A stretch of DNA of 64,000 nt from Cellulosimicrobium sp. CUA-896 (GTDB lineage: Bacteria > Actinomycetota > Actinomycetes > Actinomycetales > Cellulomonadaceae), in assembly GCF_001942335.1 (NCBI RefSeq), contig NZ_MKKH01000011.1, positions 1 through 64,000 of the forward strand, read 5' to 3'. This document shows positions 38,435 to 46,474 of the stretch, piece after piece. The position numbers were made by a program, and so were the translations under genes. Each line of letters starts with the position of its first letter. Positions within the stretch are counted from its first letter, which is position 1. A model generated the notes under the pieces. That model searched no databases. It saw only the letters and a program-made list of their open reading frames with translations, and was not told the origin of the DNA.

Positions 38435-39713
38435 CCAGGGCATCCGGCCCGCGGGAGCCCGCTCCGCTCTTCCCGTTCCGCAGCGTCGTGCTCGGGGCGT
38501 TCGTCCCGACGCTCGTCCTCGAGATCGGCGTGGGCGCCATGCTGCCCGTCGTCGCCGTGACCGCGACGGACCGGGGCGCGACCCTGACGGTCGCCGGGCT
38601 CGTCGCCGCGCTGGTCCCCGTCGGCAAGATCCTCTTCGACCTGCCCGCCGGGACGCTCGCGACACGCTCGGGGACCGCACCGCCATGCTCCTCGCGGGTG
38701 CCGTCGCCGTCGCCGCCTTCACCACGGTGGCCCTGACGAGCGCCCTGTGGGGGCTGGCGGCGGGCGTGCTCGCCCTCGGCGCCTCGACGGCGGTGTTCAA
38801 CCTCGCGCGCCAGGCGTACCTCACGGAGATCACGCCGCCGCTGCGGCGCGCGCGCGTGCTGTCCACGCTCGCGGGGGTGCACCGCATCGGGCTGTTCCTC
38901 GGCCCGTTCGCCGGCGCGGCCGTCATCGCGGCGTCGTCGGTGCGGGGCGCCTTCTGGCTGGGCGCGGGCGCCGCGCTGGTCTCCGTGGCGGTCGTCGCGG
39001 TCGTGCCGCCCGAGCGGGCGAGCGCGACGGGGGAGGAGCGCCCGGTCGTGGAGCCGCGCCGGCGCGTGCGCATCGTCGACGTCGCGCGCGACCACCGCCG
39101 GCTGTTCGGGACGCTCGGCGTGGCGATCCTGCTCGTCGCAGCGGTGCGCGGCGCACGGCAGACGGTGATCCCGCTGTGGGGCGAGCACCTCGGCCTCGAC
39201 GCCGAGGTCACGTCCGTGCTCTTCGGCGTCGCCGGCGCGCTCGACATGCTGCTGTTCTACCCGGCGGGCAAGGTCATGGACCGGTTCGGCCGGCTCTGGG
39301 TCGCCATCCCCTCCATGCTGACGATGGCCGTCGCGCTCGCCGTGATGCCGCTGGCCCAGACGGTGCCCGCCGTCGCGGTGGTCGCCGCGCTGCTGGGCGT
39401 CGGCAACGGCATGGGCTCGGGCATCATCATGACGCTCGGGGCGGACGTCGCGCCCCCGGACGTGCGCCCGACGTTCCTCAGCGTGTGGCGGCTCTTCCAG
39501 GACTCGGGCGACGCGCTCGGACCGCTCGTGCTCTCGGCCGGTGCTGCGCTGGGCTCGCTCGCCGCGGGCATCTGGGCGGCGTCCGCGCTCGGGGTCGCGT
39601 CCACGGGCGCGCTCGCGCGGTGGGTGCCGCGCTACTCCGCGCTCGCCGACCTCACAGGTCGACCCTGGCGCCGCCGGCCCGCACGGGTGCGCGGGCAGGG
39701 ATCGCCGCGCTAG
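38431..39713 (+). CDS. MFS transporter (one frameshift)
   Basis: A 12-helix major facilitator of about 427 aa. Hydrophobic segments begin at VVLGAFVPTLVLEIGVGAML; the family loop motif appears as GKVMDRFGRLWV between later helices. The frame changes near 38666: ATRLGDRTAMLLAGAVAV needs one G added to ACACGCTCGGGG. It is translationally coupled to the LysR gene, so it may export the effector of that regulator. The closest relatives by eye are drug/sugar-type exporters; no substrate can be named. Confidence 0.85.
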
Positions 39714-39750
39714 CCTGCGCGGACGCCGGACGACACGTCGCCCGGCGTGC

Positions 39751-40125
39751 TCACCGCCCCCGGGACGCGCACGCGATGCACGTGCGGGCGGCCGGCCGGG
39801 CGAGCAGGCGCTCGCGCGGGATCGGCGTGCCGCAGCGCTCGCAGCGGCCGTAGCCGCCCGCGTCCATCCGCCCCAGGGCCGCGTCCACGTCCGCGAGGTG
39901 ACCGGTGGCGGCCGCGAGCAGGGCGGTCGTCTGCGACCGCTCGAAGGCGATGGTCGACCCCTCGGGGTCGTGCTCGTCGTCGGTCGCGGTGTCCCGCGTG
40001 GCGTCGACGATCGTCGTGAAGCTCCGGCCGAGGGACGCGATGGTGTCCGAGGTGCGCTCGCGGTCGGCCACCAGCAGCGCCCGGAGCTCGGCGAGGTCGA
40101 CGTGCTCCGTGCCGTCAGCCTGCAT
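39751..40125 (-). CDS. TraR/DksA-type zinc-finger protein
   Basis: The 124-aa product has an N-terminal helical part (residues 1-75) and the C4 zinc finger near the end (RCERCGTPIPRERL, then TCIAC). This family includes DksA, which binds RNA polymerase, but the short actinobacterial versions lack proof of that role. The coiled-coil tip Asp residues of DksA are not obvious. ATG 40125 has GGAGG upstream. It stands alone, convergent with the MFS gene, with a weak 7-bp hairpin between them (39723-39748). Confidence 0.87.
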   Translation of the reverse strand: MQADGTEHVDLAELRALLVADRERTSDTIASLGRSFTTIVDATRDTATDDEHDPEGSTIAFERSQTTALLAAATGHLADVDAALGRMDAGGYGRCERCGTPIPRERLLARPAARTCIACASRGR

Positions 40126-40219
40126 GGTCGTCAGCCTCCGTCGTCAGCCTGCATCGTCGTCGGGCTCCCTCGTCGTCGGCCTGCGTCGTCGTTGGGATCC
40201 CTCGTCGTCCCGTCCGTCG
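40120..40219. repeat. imperfect tandem repeats upstream of the TraR/DksA gene
   Basis: Units of the kind CCTGCATCGTCGTCGGGCTC recur four to five times with changes; CGTCGTC and CCTCGTCGTC dominate. The array begins on the first codons of the TraR/DksA gene and fills the gap to the next gene. Confidence 0.55.
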
Positions 40220-40438
40220 TCAGACGAGCGTGAGCACCCCGAGCACGCCGACGGCGACCCCGAGCACGAGCGAGACGCCGATGAGCACGGCGTGCACGAC
40301 GAGGAAGCGCGTGGCGCGCCCGGCGGCGTCTCGCGAGCGCGGGTCCTTGGCGATGCGCTGCCAGAAGCGCGGCCAGATGAGCACGTTCCACAGCGCGGTG
40401 ACGATCAGCACGACCGACCAGGCGAGAGGGAGTTCCAC
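40220..40438 (-). CDS. SCO4848-like small membrane protein
   Basis: The 72-aa product has two transmembrane helices (LAWSVVLIVTALWNVLIWPR and VVHAVLIGVSLVLGVAVGVL) joined by a charged loop (FWQRIAKDPRSRDA). The layout, with WPRF after helix 1 and FLVVHAVL starting helix 2, matches the SCO4848 family, conserved in actinobacteria and of unknown function. GTG 40438 was chosen because helix 1 begins right after it; the longer in-frame reading to 40594 is not hydrophobic and lies over the iron box. Confidence 0.75.
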   Translation of the reverse strand: MELPLAWSVVLIVTALWNVLIWPRFWQRIAKDPRSRDAAGRATRFLVVHAVLIGVSLVLGVAVGVLGVLTLV

Positions 40439-40537
40439 GCGTCGAGCATGACAGGTCGGTGCGACAGCGGTGCCGCCGGTGAGCCGCGGGGACCGCGCGG
40501 GAGCCTGTGGGGTCGGCCACATCGACTCCGGAGATCT

Positions 40538-40555
40538 GGTGAGGCTAGCCTTACC
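40538..40555. promoter_or_regulatory. iron box (DtxR/IdeR/DmdR-type operator)
   Basis: GGTGAGGCTAGCCTTACC is an 18-bp palindrome with a single mismatched pair and contains the DtxR-family core AGGCTAGCCT. It lies 75 nt upstream of the siderophore-interacting protein, a classic target of iron-dependent repressors. Confidence 0.8.
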
Positions 40556-40629
40556 CCGCGTCGACGGCCGGCCGGTCGTCGACGAGCCCGGCACGCGTCG
40601 ACGTCGTGCCGCCGAGTCGGGGAGCCAGC

Positions 40630-41465
40630 GTGGGCAGCTACAAGATCGTCAAGCCGGCCGACGCGCACGTCCTGACCCTCGAGGTGGTCGGCACGGAGCG
40701 TGTGACGCCGAGCATGGTCCGCGTGACCCTCGGCGGCGAGGGCATGGACCACTTCACGCCCATGGGGTTCGACCAGTGGTTCCGCCTCTTCCTCGCCCGC
40801 CCGGACCAGGAGTCGCTGCGCCTGCGACCCGGTCCTCCGGGCTCTGGTACGTCCAGTACCTCGCGACGCCGAGACCGAGGCGCCCGTTCGTGCGGAACTA
40901 CACCGTGCGCGCGGTGCGTCCCGACCTCGGCGAGCTCGACGTCGACCTCGTCGTCCACGGCGACGCGGGTCCGGCGTCGCGGTTCGCGCTGACCGCGCGG
41001 CCGGGTGACCAGGTGGGACTGCTCGACCAGGGCGTGGGCTACAACCCGCGCGTCGAGCACGACTGGACGCTCGTCGTCGCCGACGAGACGGGTCTGCCCG
41101 CGGTCGCGGGCATCTGCGAGTCCCTGCCCGACGACGCGCGCGGCCTCGCGGTCGTCGAGATCCCGGAGGCGGCCGACGCCCAGGAGTTCCGGGTGCCGGA
41201 CGGCGTCGAGCTGCGGTGGGTGGTGCGCGCGCAGGCGAGTGCGGGCGTGACGTCCGGCGACGCGCACCACGCCGTGCCGGGGCGTCTCGCGCTCGAGACC
41301 GTGCGCGCGGCCGACCTGCCGGCCGGTCCCGTCTACGCGTACGCGGTGGGGGAGTCGTCGCTCGCGACGGGGGTGCGCCGCCACCTCGTCGACGACCGCG
41401 GTGTGCCGAGGGCCAACGTCGACTTCGTGGGGTACTGGCGCCACGGCCACGCGGCGTCGTCGTGA
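40630..41465 (+). CDS. siderophore-interacting protein, FAD-dependent ferric reductase (one frameshift)
   Basis: Siderophore-interacting proteins reduce ferric siderophores with NAD(P)H through FAD, releasing iron in the cytoplasm. The N-terminal beta-barrel shows VTPSMVRVTLGGEGMDHF; the flavin-binding RxYT motif is FVRNYTVRAVRPDLGELD; then LVVHGDAGPASRFA and the SIP C-terminal domain (LVVADETGLPAVAGI, RANVDFVGYWRHGHA). GTG 40630 gives the start MGSYKIVKPAD. The frame changes near 40825 before GLWYVQYLATP, as expected for a missing base. Corrected length about 278 aa. An iron box lies upstream. Confidence 0.9.
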
Positions 41466-41493
41466 CGCGAGCCGGCCGCCTGCGCTCGCGGCG

Positions 41494-42602
41494 TCAGACC
41501 TTGCGGAGCTGGTGGAACATCGGGCAGTCGAACGGGTCGCGAGCCGACAGGCCGACCTGGTTGAGATAGCGCACCACGATCGCGTACGACTGCGCGAGGC
41601 TCGTCTCGGTGTACGGCAGCCCGAGGTGCGCGCAGTGCTCGCGCACGACCTCGCGCGCCCGCGCGAGGTGCGGCCGGGGCATGCTCGGGAAGAGGTGGTG
41701 CTCGATCTGGTAGTTGAGACCGCCCATGAGGACGTTCATGAACGCGCCGCCGCGGATGTTGCGGGAGGTGAGCACCTGCTTCGACAGGAAGTCGATCTTG
41801 CTGTCCTCGGGGATCACGGCCATGCCCTTGTGGTTGGGCGCGAAGGACGCGCCCATGTAGACGCCGAAGACCGCGAGCTGCACGGCGAGGAACGCGAACG
41901 CCATGCCCAGCGGCAGTGCCCAGAAGACCACGGCGGCGTAGGCGGCGAGGCGCACGGTGATGATCGCGAGCTCGGACAGCCGGGTCCGCCGGTCCGCCCG
42001 GACGCCCGATCCGCTGAGCAGGCTCCGGTACGCCGTGACGTGCAGGTTGAGGCCCTCGAGGGTGAGCAGAGGGAAGAACAGGTAGCCCTGGTAGCGGTTG
42101 ATCAGCGCCCGGAACCCGGTGGCGCGAGCCGCGTCTCGCCGAGGAAGGCGACGACGTCCGGCTCGATGTCGGGGTCCTTGCCCCGGCGGTTCGGGTTCGC
42201 GTGGTGCCGCGTGTGCTTGTTCATCCACCACGAGTAGCTGATGCCGACGACGGCGTTCGCGAGGATCTTCCCGACGCGGTCGTTGACGGGGCCCGAGGCG
42301 AACACCTGCCGGTGCGACGCCTCGTGCGCCACGAAGGCGAACTGCGTGAGGACCAGCCCGAGCGCGCCCGCCATGAGCAGCTGGAACCAGGAGTCGCCCA
42401 GCAGGACGAAGCCGGTCGCGATCCCGCCCAGCGCGAGGGTCAGCAGGCCGAGGGTCCACAGGTAGTAGCCCCGCGCGCGCTCGAGGAGGCCGGCGTCGCG
42501 CACGGTGCGCGACAGCGCGCTGTACGTGCTCGTGACGGCCGCGGCGTCGGCGGTCCGGGGGCGGGTCGCCCGGAATCCCGGGCGTACTGCAGCAGAGGTC
42601 AC
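41494..42602 (-). CDS. acyl-lipid fatty acid desaturase (one frameshift)
   Basis: Membrane di-iron desaturase that introduces double bonds into acyl chains. All three histidine boxes are present: FVAHEASHRQ, WMNKHTRHHANP, and YQIEHHLFPSMPRPHL, the last of the QxxHH type. Hydrophobic pairs flank boxes 1-2 and 3. GTG 42602 is preferred because GAGGA precedes it. The frame changes near 42119 between boxes 2 and 3 (AFLGETRLA, then RATGFRALINRYQGYLFF). Corrected length is about 369 aa. A 16-bp palindrome lies 76 nt upstream. Electron donor genes are not adjacent. Confidence 0.9.
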
Positions 42603-42677
42603 AGGTCCTCGCAGACGGTCGGTGTCGACTTCCCAGCCGCGGAGGTGAGCAGACGCTCGTCGTGCAGATGCCCTCAC

Positions 42678-42693
42678 CCTACGGGACCGTAGG
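42678..42693. promoter_or_regulatory. palindrome upstream of the desaturase
   Basis: CCTACGG-GA-CCGTAGG is a perfect 7-bp inverted repeat with a 2-nt spacer, 76 nt before the desaturase start. The form is typical of a TetR-family operator, but no such regulator is adjacent. Confidence 0.55.
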
Positions 42694-42774
42694 TTCCGGT
42701 GCGTCCCCGGCTCGTGAAGGACCGACGAAGGTGTGACGACGGGATCGTCGGTGCCCCGGCCGTCCCGGCCCGGG

Positions 42775-43728
42775 TCAGGCGGCGTGGCGGAACGTCGTCC
42801 GGAACTCCGTCGGGGTCACGCCCACGGCCCGGCGGAAGTGGTGGCGCAGCAGCGCGGCGGACCCGAACCCGCAGCGTCGCGCGACCTCCTCGAGGTCGAG
42901 CCGGGTCTCCTCAAGAAGGGTCTGGGCGTGCGCCACGCGCTGCGCCGTGAGCCAGGCCAGCGGCGTCGTCCCCGTCTGCGCCACGAACGTGCGCGCGAAC
43001 GTGCGTTCCGACGTGTGGGCGCGGCGCGCGAGGTCCCGGACGGTCAGCGGCTCGTCGAGGTGCTCCGTCATCCAGTCGAGCAGCTCCGCGAAGGAGTCCT
43101 CCTCGGCCGCCGGGACGGGCCGCTGGACGAACTGGCGCTGACCGCCGTCGCGCTGCGGCGGCACCACCATGCGGCGGGCGATGACGTTCGCGACCCGCGA
43201 GCCGAGCTCGCGCCGCACGAGGTGCAGGCACGCGTCGATGCCGGCGGCGGTGCCGGCGCTGGTGATGACGTCACCGTCGTCGACGAAGAGCACGTCCGGG
43301 TCGATGTCGAGGCTCGGGTGCCGGCGCTGCAGCTCCGCGGCGTGCATCCAGTGCGTCGTGACGCGCCGTCCCTCGATCACACCGGCGGCGGCGAGGACGA
43401 ACACGCCCGAGCAGACGCTGAGGAGCGTGGCGCCCCGGGCGGACGCGCGGCGGACCGCGTCGAGCACGGGCTCGGGATAGCGCGACCCGATGCGGATCGC
43501 CGGGACGACGACGAGGTCCGCGTCGTCGGCGGCGTCCAGGCCGTGCTCGGGCACGAGGCCGGCGCCGACGGACGTGCGCACGGCCTCCCCGGCGACCGGG
43601 CCGCAGACCCGGAAGTCGAAGCGCGGCACGCCGTCGTGCGTGCGGTCGAGGCCGAAGACCTCGCACACGACGCCGAACTCGAACGGGGCCAGGCCGTCGC
43701 TCACGACGGCCGCGACGGTGCGCAGCAT
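42775..43728 (-). CDS. AraC-family regulator with DJ-1/PfpI domain (GlxA/FtrA-like)
   Basis: The 317-aa product joins an N-terminal DJ-1/PfpI-like domain (residues 1-180: VSDGLAPFEFGVVCEVFGLD, nucleophile-elbow Cys in LLSVCSGVFVLAAAG, VITSAGTAAGIDACLHLVRR) to a C-terminal AraC double helix-turn-helix (residues about 220-315: VRDLARRAHTSERTFARTF, VARRCGFGSAALLRHHFRR). This architecture detects small metabolites and regulates nearby catabolic or drug genes. No obvious target lies next to it. Confidence 0.92.
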   Translation of the reverse strand: MLRTVAAVVSDGLAPFEFGVVCEVFGLDRTHDGVPRFDFRVCGPVAGEAVRTSVGAGLVPEHGLDAADDADLVVVPAIRIGSRYPEPVLDAVRRASARGATLLSVCSGVFVLAAAGVIEGRRVTTHWMHAAELQRRHPSLDIDPDVLFVDDGDVITSAGTAAGIDACLHLVRRELGSRVANVIARRMVVPPQRDGGQRQFVQRPVPAAEEDSFAELLDWMTEHLDEPLTVRDLARRAHTSERTFARTFVAQTGTTPLAWLTAQRVAHAQTLLEETRLDLEEVARRCGFGSAALLRHHFRRAVGVTPTEFRTTFRHAA

Positions 43729-43735
43729 AAAGGTG

Positions 43736-43741
43736 AGGCTA
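43736..43741 (-). promoter_or_regulatory. -10 box (TAGCCT) for the leaderless AraC/DJ-1 gene
   Basis: On the minus strand TAGCCT is followed by CACCTTT and then ATG 43728, a 7-nt spacing. Confidence 0.5.
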
Positions 43742-43819
43742 GGCCTGTTGGCAGGAAGTTGTCGAGGGGTGTCGGTGCTGCCACTGGTCGCCGCTGCGGC
43801 CACGGACGACGGTGGGCGC

Positions 43820-44060
43820 ATGGACATCATCTGGGGTGCGATCGGGTTGCTCGCCGTCGTCGGTTCCACCACCGCCGCGCTCGCGGTGCGTCGCGCGGAC
43901 CCGGCGCGGCCGTGGTTCGCCGCAGGGTCCGACGGCGCGTGGTCGCGGCGTCCGGAGGACCCCGAGCGGCTCCTCCTCGCCGACCGCGACGCGGCGCGCG
44001 CCGCCGGGGAGCTCACCGCCGCACGTGCGCGAGGTCGCGGGACGCACGACGGCCCGGACC
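43820..44060 (+). CDS. possible small membrane protein (3' end unresolved)
   Basis: From ATG 43820 the codons have strong G/C third-position bias and encode one transmembrane helix (IIWGAIGLLAVVGSTTAALA) and a charged cytoplasmic part (PWFAAGSDGAWSRRPEDPER, then LADRDAARAAGEL). The bias fades near 44025, and no stop follows in this frame until 44329, inside mqo on the other strand. Either a lost base hides the stop or this is not a gene. No family recognised. Confidence 0.35.
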
Positions 44061-44076
44061 TCGTCGAGGTCCGGGC
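44052..44076 (-). terminator. terminator hairpin after mqo
   Basis: GCCCGGACCT and AGGTCCGGGC form a perfect 10-bp stem (5-nt loop), extended by further pairs outside (ACGAC/GTCGT). It starts 18 nt past the mqo stop on the minus strand. Confidence 0.75.
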
Positions 44077-44093
44077 GTCGTCGTGCAGGGTGC

Positions 44094-45605
44094 TCAGGCG
44101 CGGGAGGAGGCCGAGTCGAGATCGGCGTCGCCCGCGAGGCTCTGGAGCTCCTCAGGAGCCCACGGGGCCTGACCGATGCTCGGGATCATGGTCGCGAGCT
44201 GCGGGCGCCAGGTCGCGAAGCGGTCCGGGAAGCAGCGCTCGAGCACGTCGATCATCGCCGGGACCGCGGTCGAGGCGCCCGGCGAGGCGCCGAGCAGGCC
44301 GGCGATCGAACCGTCGGCGGCCGCGATGACCTCGGTGCCGAACTCCAGGACGCCCTTGCCGTCCGCGTCCTTCTTGATCACCTGGACGCGCTGGCCGGCG
44401 GTGATCGTCTCCCAGTCCTTCGGGTGCGCGGACGGCATGAACCCCTGGAGCGCCGTGAACTTGGTCTCAGGGCTCGCGAGGAGCTGGCCGACCAGGTACT
44501 GCGTGAGGTCGAGGTTCTTGAGCCCCGCACCGACCATGGAGCCGAGGTTGTGCAGCCGCAGCGAGGTGAGCAGCCCGAGGTACTTCCCCTTCTTGAGGTA
44601 CTTGGGGCTGAACCCGGCGTACGGGCCGAACATGAGGTAGCTCTTGCCGTCGACCACGCGCGTGTCGAGGTGCGGCACGGACATCGGCGGGGAGCCGACG
44701 TCGGCCTTGCCGTACACCTTCGCCTGGTGCTGCGCGACGAGCTCGGGGTCGTCGGTGCGCAGGAACTCGCCGCTGATCGGGAAGCCGCCGTAGCCCTTGG
44801 CCTCGGGGATGCCGGCGGCCTGGAGCAGCGGCAGCGCCCCGCCGCCGGCGCCGACGAACACGAACCGCGCCTCCACGGTCGAGCGGCGCCTCGGGGCGTT
44901 CCACGAGCGGTCCTTGACCGACAGGCGCCAGCGCCCGCCCTTCGTCCGGCGCAGGTTCGTGACCTCGTGCTCGAGGAACAGCTGCGTGCCGTTCGCCACG
45001 AGGTGGTCGACGAGCTGCTCGGTGAGGGCGCCGAAGTCGACGTCGGTGCCGCTCGTCGCGCGCGTCGCCGCGACGGGCTCGTCGCCCTCGCGCTCGGCGA
45101 CGAGCAGCGGGGCCCACTTCGCGAGGACCGCCGGGTCGTCCGAGAACTCGAGCTCGCCGAAGAGCGGGTGGCGGCTCAGGGTCTCGAACCGGCGGCGCAG
45201 GTAGTCGACGTTCTCGGCGCCGCGGACGAACGTCATGTGCGGCGTGCGGGACAGGAAGCTCGCCGGCTGCGGCAGCGCGCCCGTGGTGAGCAGGTGGTTC
45301 CAGAACTCGCGCGACATCTCGAACTGCTCGTTGATCTTCACCGCCTTGGTGATGTCGATCGAGCCGTCCGGCCTCTCGGGCGTGTAGTTGAGCTCGCACA
45401 GGGCGGCGTGGCCGGTCCCGGCGTTGTTCCAGGGGTTCGACGACTCCTGCGCGACGGCGTCCAGGCGCTCGTACACGCGCACGGTCCAGGAGGGCTCCAG
45501 GACGTTGATGAGGGCGCCCAGCGTGGCACTCATGATGCCGCCGCCGATGAGGGCTACGTCGATCTGGTCTGCGGTGCTTGCGGGGTTGCTCGCTCGGCTC
45601 GACAC
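44094..45605 (-). CDS. mqo: malate:quinone oxidoreductase
   Basis: Mqo is a peripheral membrane flavoenzyme that oxidises malate to oxaloacetate and passes electrons to quinone, bypassing NAD-dependent malate dehydrogenase. The 503-aa product has the FAD motif DVALIGGGIMSATLGALI, SSNPWNNAGTGHAALCELNY, FVFVGAGGGALPLLQAAGIPE, FPISGEFLRTDDPELVAQHQ, and the C-terminal LLGASPGASTAVPAM. GTG 45605 is 6 nt after TAGAAT, so the mRNA is probably leaderless. The stop is followed by a strong hairpin, so mqo is monocistronic. It can feed the quinol pool used by the cytochrome bd encoded in this window. Confidence 0.96.
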   Translation of the reverse strand: MSSRASNPASTADQIDVALIGGGIMSATLGALINVLEPSWTVRVYERLDAVAQESSNPWNNAGTGHAALCELNYTPERPDGSIDITKAVKINEQFEMSREFWNHLLTTGALPQPASFLSRTPHMTFVRGAENVDYLRRRFETLSRHPLFGELEFSDDPAVLAKWAPLLVAEREGDEPVAATRATSGTDVDFGALTEQLVDHLVANGTQLFLEHEVTNLRRTKGGRWRLSVKDRSWNAPRRRSTVEARFVFVGAGGGALPLLQAAGIPEAKGYGGFPISGEFLRTDDPELVAQHQAKVYGKADVGSPPMSVPHLDTRVVDGKSYLMFGPYAGFSPKYLKKGKYLGLLTSLRLHNLGSMVGAGLKNLDLTQYLVGQLLASPETKFTALQGFMPSAHPKDWETITAGQRVQVIKKDADGKGVLEFGTEVIAAADGSIAGLLGASPGASTAVPAMIDVLERCFPDRFATWRPQLATMIPSIGQAPWAPEELQSLAGDADLDSASSRA

Positions 45606-45611
45606 CCGACG

Positions 45612-45617
45612 ATTCTA
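45612..45617 (-). promoter_or_regulatory. -10 box (TAGAAT) for leaderless mqo
   Basis: TAGAAT on the minus strand, 6 nt from GTG 45605, is the best -10 match of the leaderless set. TTAGTG 16 nt further upstream (45634-45639) may be the -35. Confidence 0.6.
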
Positions 45618-45735
45618 CGCTTGTGAAAGAGTGCACTAACTGTGCGGTGCGTCACGGGCGTACGTCACACGGGGGTGGGACCTCGGTCCCGCCGTCGTGC
45701 GAGGGCTCGGTCCCGCGCCCGGTCCCGCGCCGACC

Positions 45736-46416
45736 TCAGGGCCACAGCAGCTCCCGCGACCAGCGGGGGCCGGTGCGGGCGGCGTCGTAGCGCAGGCGGA
45801 CCTGGCCGTGCGAGGGGCTGGACGCCCAGAACTCCACGCTCGTGGCCTCGAGCGCGTACGCGGTCCACACGTCGAGGACGAGGTCCGGCTCGCCGCGCAC
45901 GCGTTCGAGCGCCGCGTCCCAGGCCTCGCGGTACGCCGCGGCCGACGGCAGCGGCGCGCTCTGGGGGCCGGCGAGCGCCGTCGCGCGCGACGGGTCGGAG
46001 CGGGCGAGGACGTCGGCGGCCGAGGCGCGCGGCCCCAGCGGCACGGCGGCGCCGCGCACGCGGACCTGCCGTGCACGCTCCGGCCACAGGAAGGTGAGGG
46101 CCGCGTTCGGGTTCTGGGCGAGCGCGCGACCCTTGGGCGAGTCGGCACGCGTCGCGAACACCCAGCCGTCAGGGCCGACGTCCTGCAGCAGGAGCGTGCG
46201 CGCGTCGACGCGGCCGCCCGCGTCCGCGGTGGAGAGCGTCGCGGCGTGCGGGGCCCGCACCCCGGCGTCGATCGCGTCCTCCAGCCAGGCGACGAACAGC
46301 TCGACGGGGTCCTCGGGTGCGCGGCCCGGGTCGAGCCCGGGGCGGTCCTCGCCGAGGACGGGCAGGGCGCGCAGCCGGTCCCGCAGCGTGGTCGGCCGGT
46401 CGGTGGGCTGAGTCAT
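45736..46416 (-). CDS. pyridoxamine 5'-phosphate oxidase family protein (PdxH-like)
   Basis: The 226-aa product shows the FMN-binding PNPOx fold: ATLSTADAGGRVDARTLLLQ, GWVFATRADSPKGRALAQNP, FLWPERARQVRVRGAA, and VEFWASSPSHGQVRLRYDAA. These marks fit PdxH, which makes pyridoxal phosphate, although the C-terminal RxH substrate motif of classic PdxH is replaced (RLRYD). It may therefore be a related flavin oxidase such as a PhzG-like protein. ATG 46416 is preceded by GAGGGAGAAGGC. It is divergent from the MFS exporter gene. Confidence 0.8.
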   Translation of the reverse strand: MTQPTDRPTTLRDRLRALPVLGEDRPGLDPGRAPEDPVELFVAWLEDAIDAGVRAPHAATLSTADAGGRVDARTLLLQDVGPDGWVFATRADSPKGRALAQNPNAALTFLWPERARQVRVRGAAVPLGPRASAADVLARSDPSRATALAGPQSAPLPSAAAYREAWDAALERVRGEPDLVLDVWTAYALEATSVEFWASSPSHGQVRLRYDAARTGPRWSRELLWP

Positions 46417-46462
46417 GCCTTCTCCCTCGTGCTCCCTCGTGGTCGTGCGCGGCGCTTGGTCG

Positions 46463-46468
46463 TACTGT
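46463..46468 (+). promoter_or_regulatory. -10 box (TACTGT) for the leaderless MFS gene
   Basis: TACTGT is followed by GATCGC and then GTG 46475, a 6-nt spacing. Confidence 0.5.
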
Positions 46469-46474
46469 GATCGC

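Noticed and set aside
39723-39748. ACGCCGG/CCGGCGT hairpin between the MFS and TraR/DksA genes
   Set aside because: A 7-bp stem with a 12-nt loop in DNA this GC-rich is not significant.
40120-40219. CRISPR array
   Set aside because: The repeats are short, imperfect and without unique spacers; no cas genes are present. No other candidate array was seen in the window.
40439-40450. Leaderless promoter for the SCO4848-like gene (CATGCT-N6-GTG)
   Set aside because: The hexamer is a weak -10 match and no other support was found.
43731-43750. Possible second iron box (GGTGAGGCTAGGCCTG)
   Set aside because: Only one half matches the DtxR-type core; the other arm is shifted by an extra G. It overlaps the -10 of the AraC/DJ-1 gene.
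45677-45690. GGGACC-TC-GGTCCC hairpin after the PdxH-like gene
   Set aside because: Stem of only 6-8 pairs and 46 nt beyond the stop; too weak to call a terminator.
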